64,000 nt of DNA from Lepiota brunneoincarnata (GCA_023014365.1 JAEBUN010000025.1:62001-126000); one strand, 5' to 3'; numbered from the stretch's first letter, positions 43,079 through 55,314 are shown. Translations and numbers: made by a program. The notes: generated by a model not told the origin, from the letters alone.

Positions 43079-43451
43079 TCACAATTTGTTACTAACTAGT
43101 AAGTGATCTGTCACTTTATTTAACAGGTTGTGCTGATCCAGATGGTGGATTCTTTCCAACCATTGAAAAAATGCTTTCTGCTGGTGACAAAACTGTTTTC
43201 CAACCTCTCTCCACAATCTCTCAATTTGAGTATTATGGGTAGAACTAAGCCATATTAGAAGTTTATTGTGTTTCTGAGGTAGCCTGTACTTACAAGCCCC
43301 AGAGAAATGAACCACAGTCAGGCCTATGTTGCATAATCATATATACAGATACCAGTGTATTCTCACCACCACAATCACCATGCACATGAGAGGGACAGTC
43401 ATGATGTTGGGTGGAGCTCAGAAAAAGATCAAGAACTGTTGAAGCCCTGTT
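43079..43451 (-). pseudogene. Integrase-core gene, 3' part (beyond the Gyp2 insertion)
   Basis: Joined to 51631 after removing Gyp2 and one CTGTT, the reading continues ASNNNRASTVLDLFL, then GDCGGENTLV (second catalytic Asp), then after a ~48-bp intron (GTAAGTAC...CTTAG, about 43247-43295) STHNTQIERLWREVGKQF (catalytic Glu). These are hallmarks of the DDE integrase-core proteins common in Agaricomycetes. It ends at 43079. Confidence 0.85.
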
Positions 43452-43834
43452 TGTTATCAGAAGTCGTATCAGAAGGACGGTTATTTTTAGCTACATTCCC
43501 ATGTCACTATGAAACCATCAGTAGTGCACATCAGAAGGACTATTCTTACCACAGGCCTCATGTCTCTTATCTCTGACTCATAGTTACCTTGGTCCAGACT
43601 ATTATAGTAGGAGTACAGCCACACTTAGAAGTATATAAGGATACAGTACAATACCTTGTATCCTTATCTTAGTGTTATAAAGTTCTTGCCTCCTATACCT
43701 CTTTGCCATAACTGGCTGGACTTATAGTGCTCCATCATCTCCAAGTCACACTCAGTAGGACAGGACCAAGTCTGTATAGACATCCTGTGTCAAACCCCAT
43801 GCTACTCAAGAGCAAACCTCTAACCCAGGTAACA
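43452..43834 (+). repeat. 5' LTR of Gyp2
   Basis: 383 bp. TATATAA at 43632-43638, inverted repeat AAGGATACA / TGTATCCTT (43637-43645, 43657-43665), then TATCTTAGTGTT (43665-43676), the predicted transcript 5' end. Confidence 0.96.
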
Positions 43835-43835
43835 A

Positions 43836-43847
43836 AACACTAAGATA
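43836..43847 (+). promoter_or_regulatory. Gyp2 primer-binding site (self-primed)
   Basis: AACACTAAGATA, one base after the LTR, exact reverse complement of 43665-43676. The geometry is the same as in Gyp1. Confidence 0.75.
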
Positions 43848-44206
43848 CTCTGCTGCTTATCTCTTGCTTGCCCTCCACTCTGCTCTACTCTGCCGACATA
43901 CTGAATGCGTTGAGGTACCCTGATCGTTCAAAAACGACGTGCGAAAGAAAACCACCCCTCTGTATAGCCATTGCTACGTCCCTCAACCTCTCCCCACCAG
44001 AAGACCTGGCCTACCTACTCATCTTCATCTTTACCTCTACCACCACCCTCATCACCTACCAAATAATCACCCTAGAACTCAAATGCATCATGTGCCCTTG
44101 CCACTGTTGTGTTGTCAGATCGTGGAACCTGTATTCAGGAATCTCCATCATCGCAACCCAATTTTTCATTCTTCTAGTGATAATCGATCGCTAGACAGCT
44201 GCCACC

Positions 44207-46012
44207 ATGCCTCCAAAGAAGTTCTCAGCCCAAGAAACTCCATCACCCCCTCCCAAATCAAAAAGTAGAATCTCAGGATCAGGAACCCAAAATCCAGATC
44301 CCAGAAGAAATCCTATCCCCACTCAGACACCATCCCCGTTCTATCCCCCATCTCCATTTGACTCACCCACTCCAAGTGCATCAACTGTCACACACACTTG
44401 AACAAGTTTTGCTGAGGAACTAGCAGAACAACAAAGAATACAACACAAAAAAGAACTAAAAGAACACTATGAACAAGAAGAAAGAAGACACAAACAAGCT
44501 GAAGAATATCATGCCAAAGTAGACCCATTAAACAATTACAAACTTCAAAGACTTGAATATGCCCTCAAGCAACCAAGAGAACTTTCCAAATCAGAAGAGA
44601 ACTTACTCACATGTCATGAATATGCAGTAAACCAGGGAAGAACTCCCCCAGCAGATAACGACTCCAACGTCTATATAACAGATGACAACCAATCAGATCC
44701 CGATCCACAACCACCCACACTACCCATGCCAACTATACCCTTAGCCCTACCGGCTCCTCCCCTACAACCAACACAACCCCCAACACCACCACCACCACCA
44801 CCACCTGGACAATTACAAATAATGGCTGCTGCACATACACCAAGGGAGTTAGGACTCCTCAAACCCATCGCCTTCAATGGAACTAGAAGACTTTTCGAAG
44901 ATTGGATCTTCCAATGCAAAGTTTACGTGCTTGCCAATGCAACCACTTACAACACCGACCTCGCTAGGACTCTATTCATCCTTTTGACAATGCAATCAGG
45001 AGATGCCCAAGCCTGGGCTAGACAATACCTCCACAAGAGAAATGCCCAAACCCAACAAGGGCAACCCATAGCCATGGAATCATGGGACAACTTCACTGCC
45101 TGGCTCAGAGCCAACTTTACTCTAGCAGATGAACATGCATACGCGCATACCAGGCTTCAAACTCTGCACCAAGCAGGCAAACCAATGACTGAATTCAACT
45201 CTCAGTTCAAGGAACTTGTCTGTCAATCTGGACTCAATGAAGATCGCACCCTGATCAATCTATACCGCAAGGCAATCAACCACTGTATTGCTATGAAGAT
45301 TGACAAATCGGAAAACCCTCCAACAACCATTGCTGCTTGGTACACCTGAGCCAACAAACTTGATGACAACTTCCACCGAATCAATGCCCTCTACAGCACC
45401 CCCAGGAACACGTTCCCCCAGAGGAACCAATACCAACCCAACTGTTGACCAAGCCGTCCAAACAACAATGTGCCCTATGCACAATTCTACCAAAGGAGCA
45501 ATGCTCCACATTTCACCCCACAAGACCCACATGCCATGGAAATAGACCATGCCATGGTAGAAGAAGGATTTGAAGATCCTTATCCCAAAATACCCCAACC
45601 GGAATATACCGAAGAAAACTCCACTCAAGAACCATTGGAGTTAGATGCCGTTGTCACTGGACAACAAATGAAATCATATCAGAACCAGGAATGCTTCCAA
45701 TGCGGAGCTAAAGATCATTGGGTAAGTAAATGCCCACAAACACCGCCAGCTAGACGCTTCCCAGAAATGCGTACCAATCCCCCTCACCCTGCGAGAAACC
45801 CCAATCATCCTTTCCCAGGACAACAAAACACTCATCCCGGATTTCCAAACCAGAATGCCCAACAGTCACCACAATGCAAGTATTCCCTTGCCATTGCAGA
45901 AGTCACATCTCAGATGCGCCAAATGGTCGATGACCTTGACCCTAAACTCCAACAAGAACTCCACTCCATGCTAGCTGAGGATCCGGAGATGCGTCCATTC
46001 CAGGATTTTTAA
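44207..46012 (+). pseudogene. Gyp2 gag (three in-frame TGA)
   Basis: One frame from ATG 44207 (MPPKKFSAQETP) to 46012 with TGA at 44399, 45347 and 45446. Pro/Ser-rich N-terminus, charged coiled-coil region (EELAEQQRIQHKKELKEHYEQEERR, about 44410), polyproline, capsid core (about 44830-45345), zinc knuckle CFQCGAKDHWVSKC (about 45690). The stop at 45347 falls where relatives have Arg (WYT-R-ANKL). Confidence 0.9.
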
Positions 46013-46188
46013 AAAGGAACGCTGTCAATTGATGTGCCCCTGCATATTCCAGAACTCAGAAGGACATTTTGTACTCCCACTCCCAGAAAGACATTTTCTC
46101 GATAAACTCTGTACAATTATGACTATCCCTGAATAAACGATCCCTTTTCTTACCCATCAAGATCTGGAGTGAATGGACATCAAAACCC

Positions 46189-49100
46189 ATGGCCATTACT
46201 GCCCTGATAAACTCAGGAGCCCAGGGGAATTTCATATCCCACAAAGTCGTTGAACAACATGGTTATCAAACCAAATGGCTGGACCAACCAATCCCTCTCA
46301 GCAACATTGATGGAACTGACAATCAACATGGCAAGATCCATGTATACATCAAAATCAGAACCATCATCGATGGAAGAGACTGCATGCTAGAAGCATATGT
46401 CACAAACACTGATGAGAAAGACCTCATTATTGGATTTCCCTGGTTGGAGCAATACAATCCCGACATCAACTGGAAGACCAAGACATTCTCTTGGAAACCC
46501 CAAATCAATCACCAAGACTTCTCCAAACTCCTCAGAACCCTACGATGACCTGTCAAACTTAATTCCATCACCATGGACATAATGGCTGGAAAAACCTCTC
46601 AACCTGAGGAAAACCCTGAAGAATACATCAACCTGTCAAATGTTGACCTCAACACCTTCTCTTTAGAAAGAGAAATGAACCTGATGCTTCTAACCCCATT
46701 AGAAGTAAATGCCAAAGCAACACACGCTACAACACTCCACAATGAACAACACAACCCAACAAAATTGGCAAATCAAAAAGGAAAACAACTGGAATCAAAC
46801 AAGGAACCACCCGAGATCCCTTGGAAATTTGCCCAATAGGCTAGAATATTCAACAAGAAAGCATCTGAACAATTCCCACCATCAAGAACATTTGATCATG
46901 AAATTGAACTAAAACCAACATTCAAAGCAAAGTCGATGAAACCCTATCAAGTGGCACCTGCCGAAGAAAAAGCACTAAAGGAATTTATAGACGAAAACCT
47001 CTGAAAAGGGTACATCTGCCCCTCAAAATCCCCTATGGCATCACCCTTCTTCTTTGTTGCCAAGAAAGGAGGAGACCTCTGACCCTGCCAAGACTATCAT
47101 TATCTAAACGATCACACTGTCAAAAATGCATACTCAATCCCCATGATTTCCTCTATCATGGATAAACTCAAAGGAGCTAAGTACTTCACTAAGCTCGACA
47201 TCCACCTAGGATACAACAATGTCAGAATCAAAGATGGCAACCAATGGAAAGCAGCATTCAAGACTCCCATGGGTCTTTTCAAACCAACTGTTATGTTTTT
47301 CGGACTTTGCAACAGTCCCGCAACATTCCAACATATGATGGACACATTATTCTCTGAGATAATGGACAAAGGAGGAATCATCATCTATATGGATGATATC
47401 CTAATCTATGGTAAAACTCAGGAAGAAACCAACCAACTTACAGAAAAAGTACTACAGATCCTGCAGGAAAACGACCTCTACCTCAAAATGGAGAAATGTG
47501 AATTCAACAAACAACAACTTGAATATCTCAGCATGATCATCATGCCAGATGAGATCAAAATGGATCCCGGAAAACTCAAGGGAATAGAAGACTGGCCAGT
47601 GCCAAAAACAGTCCAATACATTTGGAAATTCATCGGATTCTGTAACTTCTATTGGAAATTCATCCGCAGCTACTCCCATCACACCAAACCCCTTAACCAA
47701 CTCCTATCCAAATCAAACAAATTTGAATGGAAAGAAGAACAACAAAAAGCGTTCAAAATGCTCAAAAACAAATTTTTAAAGAAACTGGTACTCCTTATGC
47801 CCAACTCCACAAAACCCTTCAAAATAGAAGCCGATGCTTCCAAATTCGCATCAGGAGCAGTCCTATATCAACATGACATCAACAGGATACAGAAACCTGT
47901 ATCATTCTATTCAAAGACATTCAGACCAGTGGAATGCAATTATGATATCTACAACAGGGAACTCCTTGCAATTATCCAAGCCCTTGAAGAATGGTGCCAC
48001 TATCTCCTTGGCAGTCCCCATACTGTCCGCATCAGAACAGACCACCAAAACCTCACATACTGGCGTAAACCCCAGAAAATCAACCACCGACAAGCATGAT
48101 AGGTCCAGACCCTCACCGACTACAATTTCAAACTAGAACACATTCCAGGATCAAAGATCCCCACACCAGATGCTCTATCAAGATGTCCAGACCATATCCC
48201 TGATGAGGATAATGATAACGAAGCTGTCACCATGCTTCCAAACAACCTCTTTGTTGCCACTGCCAACATAGAAGATCAAAACCTGATCACAGTACTTCCA
48301 GAACACCTCTTTATCACCACTGTTGATATGAAACTCCAAGAAAGAATCACAGAATCACCCAAATACGATGCTAGAACCACCAAAGCATTCAAACTCCTAA
48401 AGGAAACCCACCCTAACACCACTGATAAAGACTTTGGAACAGTCCCGACCTTGAACGGCCCACTCCTCATGTTCCAAGAACATGTCATCATTCCAGAAGA
48501 CCTCCAACTCAGACGCAATGTCATCACAAGATACCACAACCACCCTACACGTGGCCACCCTGGAGAACAGGAAACATACCACCTCGCCAAGAAAGAAGTA
48601 TACTGGCCAGGAATGTCAACATTCATAAAGAACTATGTCAAAGGCTGTCCAGAATGTCAGCAACACAAAATCATACGCAGACTGGAACGCGCACTGACTC
48701 AACTGATCCCTCCCTCATCTTCCAAATGCCCATTTGCCCAAATATCATGGGATCTTATCACCGGTCTACCGCCTAGCACCAGCCATAATGCAATATTGTC
48801 CATGGTGGACCACAGCCTTACGAAGGGGGTAATTTTCATCCCAACCTCAGATCAATCAAACGCTGACAACATCGGACAACTATTAATAGAAAAAGTCTTC
48901 ACTAGATTCAGATTACCCAACAAGATCATATCAGATTGAGACCCCAGATTTGCCGCCAACTCCCTCCGAGAACTAGCCAAACACTTAAACATCCAACAAG
49001 CATTCTCAACTGCATACCATCCCCAAACAGATGGTTCTACCAAACAATAAACCAAGAAATCGAGACTTATCTCACCATATACTGTACCAGGAACCCCCTT

Positions 49101-49784
49101 GACTGGTCAGAAACCCTCCCTATCACTGAGTTCACACACAACTCCAAAATACATGCCTCAAGGCAGAAATCCCCATTCAAACTAATCATGGGATACAACC
49201 CTCCACCAATACCCACAGTAATGGAAACATCAAAATTTCCATCAGTAGATGAATGCATCAGACTCCTTGATGATGCCAGAAAAGAAGCACAAGCGGCACA
49301 TCAACTCTCTGCCAATATTATGAAACAAAGAACCAGAAGAACTGTCAAACCCCTTGAAACATGTCAAAAAGTATGGCTAGAAGCCAAGAACCTCAAACTC
49401 CCCTTTATCTCCAACAAAATATCCCCAAAAAGACTAGGACCTTTCCTTATCTCAGAAGTCTTATCGCCACTCACATACAAACTAAAACTTCCGATCAAAT
49501 GGAAGATACATCCAGTATTCCACAGAAACCTTCTAACTCCATATACTGAAACAGAAGCATATGGACCTTACCCAACTCCACCACCACCAGACATCATCAA
49601 TGAAGAAGAAGAATACAAAATAGAAGCCATTCTAAACCACCACCAATATCGCAGAAAACTTCAATACTATGTCAAATGGAAAGGATACTCCCACACAGAG
49701 AACGAATGGATCACCAATGAAACACTCCATGCAAACGCTGAGGAATACTTAACTGAGTATAAAGAAGCTCATGGAATTCTCTAG
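46189..49784 (+). pseudogene. Gyp2 pol: PR, RT, RNase H, integrase, chromodomain (multiple lesions)
   Basis: Protease motif reads LINSGAQGNFIS: the catalytic Asp is Asn. RT has YMDD (about 47390). RNase H: ADASKFASGAV, RTDHQNL. Integrase: HHCC (HNHPTRGHPG to CPECQQ), SWDLITG, SD-stop-DPRF, QTDG. Chromodomain: KIEAILNHHQ, YVKWKGY, at about 49620-49730. In-frame stops at 46546, 46837, about 47002, 47080, 48097-48102 and 48937, mostly TGA for Arg or Trp. A one-base deletion near 49050 moves the frame for the rest. Inactive. Confidence 0.92.
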
Positions 49785-49859
49785 AAAGAACAGGAACCCA
49801 CCAGAACCTACCAAAGACAACTCCACTCCCACACCAAACATACTTAAAAAAAAAAAAAG

Positions 49860-50984
49860 ATGCCCATGAACCTTGACCTCACTCACCCCCAAACCACTCC
49901 CCCTTTCTCAACAACACCCTCACCAACTTCCTCATCATCCTCTATCATCATTGTCAACAATGCAAGTGTTGAACATACTACACTTCAGACAACTCCCGTT
50001 CCAGCCCCATCTCCCTACACCCCCTCTCAGACCTTTGCTGCCGCATACACCTCTCTCAGAGATGAGACCCCCAACCCCAATGACACCCCAGAACCAACAG
50101 CCACCCCAGCCGCCTCCCTTAGATACCATACAGCTGGAGTACAACCGCATGGACCAGATTACCCTTCTGACGAAGATCTGCATGAGGCTGCCACTGATGG
50201 AGCCTTTACAACTAAATTGGAACACACTTCAATTTCAGAATACAACTGACAACTCTGGTATGACTATACCCACCATGTACAACAGACTAAGGCTCTCGCT
50301 ACTGCATACAATATGCAACGTGCCTGGGCAGAATCACTCAAGCGACTTCTCCACTCAAGATTGAGCCTCATGTCCAAGGTGTCAAAGAACCTACCCAAAC
50401 AAGATGAGGTACATACCTCACAGCCCCCCACCACAGCCATCCCCACCACTACCATGACGACCACTGCTGCAATCATCACCACCGTCCCCAACAAGGGAAG
50501 AAAGCCCACCAGTGTCAGAAATCCCTTCAGACTTCTCACCCCCACCAAGAACACCACCCACACTGTCGCCAATAACAACATCCCAGTTTGGAACTCCCCC
50601 AGTCCCATTCACAAGCAAGCCAACCCCCAAACCACCAACAGGTCAGTCTGCATCCAATGCAGACATACAGGATACTGGGCCATGGACTGCACCCAATTCG
50701 CATGCCTCGGATGCAAACAATATGCCCCAGGGCACTACTCCTACAACTGCATCAAATATCGATGTCCCCACTGCGCAGTCTTCCAACCTCGCCATAAACA
50801 GACTGAGTGCCCAAATCAAAAGACTTGACATGCCCCCTACTCCAGAAATCCTGCAACCCGTTCCTTGACCACTCCCACAACTCATCATCAATACATTGAT
50901 CTCACCAATGACAATTATTACAAGGAATGCTACAACAACATGGCCGAATCAAACATTACAGCAGAACCATGCGGTTCCTTCTGA
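49860..50984 (+). pseudogene. Gyp2 ORF3: tandem zinc-knuckle protein after pol
   Basis: ATG 49860 after a run of about 15 A. One frame to 50984 with TGA at 50247 and 50826, both likely former Arg or Trp codons. Ser/Thr/Pro-rich N-terminus, helical W-rich segment (LWYDYTHHVQ...RAWAESLKRLL, about 50250-50350), then three fingers: CIQCRHTGYWAMDC, CLGCKQYAPGHYSYNC, CPHCAVFQPRHKQTEC. C-terminal YIDLTNDNYY and AESNITAEP. Clearly homologous to Gyp1 ORF3, and the best evidence that that ORF is real. Confidence 0.75.
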
Positions 50985-51247
50985 AGATGACCCAACTACC
51001 CCTCCAGAAGAAAGGATAGAAAGTCCCCATTTCAGACACCTCCTATACAACATCTTCTATCCAGGACAACCTCCATACTCGACCTCCACAGAACTCCCAC
51101 TCCCACCTTTTCTCCCGTCATTCCCCCCAGACCAGACTCTACTGACCAACCCCAAATCGATTACTACGAACCAAACTACTTAGCCAAATACCCAGAAGAG
51201 GGAAACTAACAAGTTGTAATAGAAAACAACTCTAGAAACAGATCTAA
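50985..51247 (+). other. Gyp2 3' untranslated region
   Basis: Between the ORF3 stop and the 3' LTR. A weak purine run (AGAAGAGGGAAA, about 51190) and AGAAACAGATC near the LTR. No clean PPT as in Gyp1. Confidence 0.5.
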
Positions 51248-51630
51248 TGTTATCAGAAGTCTTATCAGAAGGACGGTTATTTTTAGCTACATTCCCATGT
51301 CACTATGAAACCATCAGTAGTGCACATCAGAAGGACTATTCTTACCACAGGCCTCATGTCTCTTATCTCTGACTCATAGTTACCTTGGTCCAGACTATTA
51401 TAGTAGGAGTACAGCCACACTTAGAAGTATATAAGGATACAGTACAATACCTTGTATCCTTATCTTAGTGTTATAAAGTTCTTGCCTCCTATACCTCTTT
51501 GCCATAACCGGCTGGACTTATAGTGCTCCATCATCTCCAAGTCACACTCAGTAGGACAGGACCAAGTCTGTATAGACATCCTGTGTCAAACCCTGTGCTA
51601 CTCAAGAGCAAACCTCTAACCCAGGTAACA
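51248..51630 (+). repeat. 3' LTR of Gyp2
   Basis: 383 bp, nearly identical to 43452-43834; few differences seen by eye. Confidence 0.96.
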
Positions 51631-52664
51631 CTGTTGTTGTTACTTGCTTGCAACCCAGTAATCTGTGGTGAGGTATTCTTTGAGTTAGTGACATACTCAA
51701 CAGTTATTTCTGGACCCACCAATCTTGAGTAACCATCAATTAGACCATGGATAACAATTCCCCAGGATATAAGCTTATGATGACCATCAAGATGCCAGAG
51801 ACTATTAGGCTGTTTGACCCTGTACTGATGGTGCCTGATTGCCCTTCTCTGTCACAATACGTGTCCCACAGGATCAGTGTGACATATGGATGATATCACT
51901 CATTGGCACTGAACTTGAAGACCATAGGCATGGAGATATCCTATAGCATACCATATTCCTGTTTGTGGTTTAGCTCCCTTCAGCTGCTGTATAAGGCAAT
52001 CTATGTCCTTGTCTTGAAGTGCTGAAAATTTCCTGGAGATGCCATAAGCAGTCATATAAGACCAGAGTGTATGTCAGTGGACACCAATACATCTTGCAAG
52101 CCTAGATATGCTGATATTTCTTTGTAGTTTCATTGCCTCCTGCAGAAATCTAACATTGATAACTTTCTGAGGCCTTCCCAGCTGTCCTGTGTGAACAACA
52201 GATACTGGCTCCAGCTGATGAACATGGATATCATCTCTATATTGATTGATAAGCTAATATTTGCACCAATCAGAGCAATTAATTCACCTGCCCACCAACC
52301 ATTGGGAGGCTGATAACAGCCCAGACACAAGCCTGCCAAGCTGCTTTGCACAATTCACCAACAACTCTCTTGGTAATGGATTCTGAGTATCATCTGCAAG
52401 AGCCTGGAGGAGTGGGACAGCATCATTGGTAAGAATTAACACATGTTGTGGAAACTGGATTGAATCAGCACTCTCAAGCTGAAGTAAATGAGTTGCTCTT
52501 AGATATGACTCAGCAATAATACTGTGTGCAGATACAGTATTGCCAGGCCATGAGCTACCCACTTCAGGTGCTAGTAAGGGTGGGAATGTTGTTAACAACA
52601 TGGTTATGAGCAAAGCATGGGGAATTGGTGTTGCAACATTTACCTGGGTCCCTGGGAAGACCAC
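51631..52664 (-). pseudogene. Integrase-core gene, 5' part
   Basis: Read leftward: a hydrophobic, Leu-rich start (about 52610-52290: FPPLLAPEVGSSW..., DDTQNPLPRELL); after a probable intron and some decay, a helix-turn-helix-like part (LQRNISISRLARCIGV, about 52100); then the DDE core RHHQYRVKQPNSLWHLDGHHKLISW, with first catalytic Asp, at about 51820, and HGLIDGYSRLV. Stops interrupt the middle. The gene continues at 43451 once Gyp2 is removed. In mushrooms such genes are multi-copy and probably part of, or derived from, mobile elements. Confidence 0.75.
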
Positions 52665-52759
52665 AGCACTGCACCCTGAGTGGATTGATCTAGAACTCTC
52701 TATTCTATCAAGATAATAGATTGTGATTTATGACAACCCACAACCCCAGTTGTCATATC

Positions 52760-53133
52760 TGTTACCTGGGTTAGGGGTTTGCTCTTGAGTAGCATGGCGT
52801 TCGAGGCAAGATGTCTATACAGACTTGGTCTTGTCCTACTAGGCATGACTTGGAGATGACAGAGCACTATAAGTCCAGCCAGTTATGGCAAAGAGGTATA
52901 GGAGGCAAGAACTTTATAACACTAAGATAAGGATACATAGTGATGTAAGTGTGGCTGCACTCCTACTATAAGCATCTGAACCCAAGTAATTATGAGTCAG
53001 AGATAAGAGAGTGAGTCATAAGCTATTTATAGTATAGTCCTTCTGATGTACACTACTGATTGTTTCAGAGTGACATATGATATGAGATACTAAACTAAAT
53101 GTAACTGTCCTTCTGATAAGACTTCTGATAACA
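52760..53133 (-). mobile_element. Solo LTR of the Gyp2 family
   Basis: 374 bp, TG..CA, flanks ATATC and ATCTC (one mismatch, so an old duplication). More diverged than the Gyp2 LTRs, and part of the U3/R region around 52935 is lost. Confidence 0.88.
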
Positions 53134-53400
53134 ATCTCCCAAGTAAGGAATCACAATCCAAGTGGTTGGCTCCTAATGGAATTGGCTGTTAGTCAAGACC
53201 TGCAAAACAATAAACAAAGATAGCAGATGATTTTTATCATCCCAGCATTTCAGTTCTCCCCAATCCCCTGAGGGCTGAGAATCACTGATGGCTGAAAGAC
53301 ACCCAATCTACTATTTTAAAGAAGGTAGCTTTGTTTTTCAGGTACAGTCCATGGAGGCATGGCCTCTTTTTTTTCCTACAAGGGCTCAGCTCAGTAATTC
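53134..53400. other. Spacer between the integrase-core gene and the split host-like gene
   Basis: AT-rich, no supported ORF. Possible shared promoter region, since the two genes are divergent. Confidence 0.4.
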
Positions 53401-53642
53401 CTTCACATAAATTGCAACCAGGTTGATCACACCCTATACAAACTACATTGTGACCTCCTTGCCATCCATTCAGATTTCCTCCAGAATTTGTTTGAGGACT
53501 GCATCCCATCAGTGGGTGCAAATGGGAAGGGAAGGATCTTGTGATGATAATCTGATCATCCTCTCTCAATCAAATCATTCCAGGCCTTTTATATCAGAGG
53601 ACTTCAATCACTTCTTGGCCTGGTTGTACCCTTCAGTGTGCA
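53401..53642 (+). pseudogene. Host-like gene, 5' fragment (split by nested LTRs)
   Basis: The frame through RPFISEDFNHFLAWLYPSVC, ending at 53642, joins exactly to MLLMKRHINRADIFADSL at 55995 when the solo LTR and one flank are removed. The start and any earlier exons could not be fixed. See the entry for the 3' part. Confidence 0.55.
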
Positions 53643-53696
53643 TGTTACCCGGGTTAGGGGTTCACTCTTGAGTAGCACGGAGTTCGACACAGGATG

Positions 53697-54035
53697 TGTT
53701 AGGGGAAGTAAGGCACCGGAACCAAGTTGATATTCAGGTGGCGATTACAATCGCCACCCACGCTATATATATACATAGTGGTCTGCGCACAGACCGGGTA
53801 ACCAGACACTACGATAGCTACCAGTAATAACGTACGCAAACAATAGACAAGCAACTAATAATAGAAGTCGCCCGCAGATCGGGCTCGGGGATGGGGGTGG
53901 CCGAAGGCTGAGACCGGGCTCGGGCATCGGGCATCAGCTAAGAAGGCCGAGCCCGGACGTCCAACCACAGGTCCCTAGAAGTACCTTGCGTAAGGGGGGG
54001 CGCAATGCAAAGCACACGACGCCAGTCCCCTTACA
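53697..54035 (-). repeat. 3' LTR of the KH element
   Basis: 339 bp, TG..CA, very GC-rich 3' half. Confidence 0.96.
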
Positions 54036-54083
54036 CCAGCCCCCTCTTAAGAGTCGACGACCCGGCGACTTGGTTCCTTTGTC

Positions 54084-55235
54084 CTAAAAAGCGCGAGCCC
54101 AACGGCCATCCGCTAGCCGAATGACAGACCCATCCACCACGAGGGAACGGGCCATATCAAGACGGTCGGCAGGGGCAGTAGGCATAACCCCCCGGCCCCA
54201 GGTCGAGAGGACACTGTTGACCTCCATCGGGGTCAAGGCCGGGGTAGGGGTGGCGCTTCCCATTCGGACTGATGGGACTCCGGGAGTAGACGTGCCGGAG
54301 GGGGTAGAGATGGGCATAGGGGAGCCGCGCGACGGTTGCCGAGAAACCGCGGGCGAACGGGTAGGGGTAGGAGTAGATGCGGCCGTACGCATAGTTGTCG
54401 ACGGAACGCCGGCCGGGGTAGCGATGTGAGGGGGAGTGGGTGCGACTAAAGAGGCCTGCGAGGAGGACCGCACACCCGGATGCGCCCAGTCCGGGACTGG
54501 GGTGGCAGAGCCGGGGGCAACGGGGTCCGTACGGGCCGGAGCAGGAGCCTGGGCTGCTCCAGGAGCAGGCGGTCCGGGGGCCGCCAAGGCGGGGCCGGAA
54601 ACCGCTGTGGTCTTCTCCTTCTTTGTCTTGGGAAGATGGACGCGCTTGCGCGCAATCCGCTTACCTAATACCACAAGGGCATCACCGAGTTGCTGCTCGG
54701 TCCCCCTAATAGAGACATGGCGCTCGTCGGCACCATCCGTGGCCACTGAATAGACACGGAGGTGAGCGCCGCTAATGTCTGCGACCTGTTTAAGGCCGCG
54801 GCCGCCGCGACCAATCACGTGACCACTCAAGCCGTCGGCGATGACGAGAGTGGTCTGATAGCGATCGGCCTGGTCTTCCTGCGGGTAGTAGGCCGAGAGC
54901 GGGAGGGCGGTAGATGTGCCTTTTACCGAGGGGCGAGTGGGGCCCGGGCGGTTAGGAGTGCGTGGGGCGCCGGCAGAAACCTGCGAGCGACCCTTTCGGG
55001 TAGTGGCCGTTTGAATGACGGCTGGAGAAGGACCGGCGGCAGCCATCGAGGGACGTTCCTCGAGGGTGCGCAGGCGGGACGAGAGCGAACCGATCGAGCG
55101 GTTAAGCTCGCCGATCCGGGCCAATAAGGCCTGAGTGTCCTCACCTGAACGCGAGGGTCCTGCCGAGGCAGGGGCTGTGGTCGGTAGTGTGGGCGCAGTC
55201 GCTTTCTGCTTGCCTGAGGACTTTCGGCGAGGCAT
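54084..55235 (-). CDS. KH-domain Gag-like protein of the KH element
   Basis: 383 residues, intact, ATG at 55235, 79 nt after the 5' LTR; the stop is 48 nt before the 3' LTR. Basic N-terminus (MPRRKSSGKQK), heptad-like coiled coil at 32-61 (LLARIGELNRSIGSLSSRLRTLEE), then a type I-like KH fold at about 127-195: TTLVIADGLSGHVIGRGGRGLKQVADISGAHL in outline, with the GxxG loop GRGG at 142-145. The C-terminal half is Pro/Ser/Thr-rich low complexity, with a short hydrophobic-basic end (RLADGRWARAF). The KH fold binds single-stranded RNA or DNA; with a multimerising coiled coil it could package element RNA in place of capsid and zinc knuckle. That role is inferred. Confidence 0.88.
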   Translation of the reverse strand: MPRRKSSGKQKATAPTLPTTAPASAGPSRSGEDTQALLARIGELNRSIGSLSSRLRTLEERPSMAAAGPSPAVIQTATTRKGRSQVSAGAPRTPNRPGPTRPSVKGTSTALPLSAYYPQEDQADRYQTTLVIADGLSGHVIGRGGRGLKQVADISGAHLRVYSVATDGADERHVSIRGTEQQLGDALVVLGKRIARKRVHLPKTKKEKTTAVSGPALAAPGPPAPGAAQAPAPARTDPVAPGSATPVPDWAHPGVRSSSQASLVAPTPPHIATPAGVPSTTMRTAASTPTPTRSPAVSRQPSRGSPMPISTPSGTSTPGVPSVRMGSATPTPALTPMEVNSVLSTWGRGVMPTAPADRLDMARSLVVDGSVIRLADGRWARAF

Positions 55236-55302
55236 ACTGGCGATAGGGCTGGGGACAGGGTAGATGGGGTGCAGAGAGCTAGGGTGGCAAGTCCGCGTAG
55301 AG

Positions 55303-55312
55303 ACCTGAATAT
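55303..55312 (-). promoter_or_regulatory. Primer-binding site of the KH element (self-primed)
   Basis: On the - strand ATATTCAGGT, two bases after the 5' LTR; exact complement of the LTR segment 34 nt from the TATATATA box. Confidence 0.7.
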
Positions 55313-55314
55313 TC

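Larger units (their letters stand above)
43452..51630 (+). mobile_element. Gyp2: complete but decayed Ty3/gypsy chromovirus
   Basis: 8179 bp, two 383-bp LTRs (43452-43834, 51248-51630), TG..CA, perfect duplication CTGTT (43447-43451, 51631-51635). Gene order matches Gyp1: gag, pol with chromodomain, ORF3. Every ORF has in-frame stops and CpG is scarce. The two LTRs are close in sequence, so much of the coding decay may have been enzymatic, not gradual. Confidence 0.97.

Noticed and set aside
54121..55127. ORFs on the + strand opposite the KH protein
   Set aside because: Mirror ORFs caused by GC-rich, low-complexity sequence of the real - strand gene.
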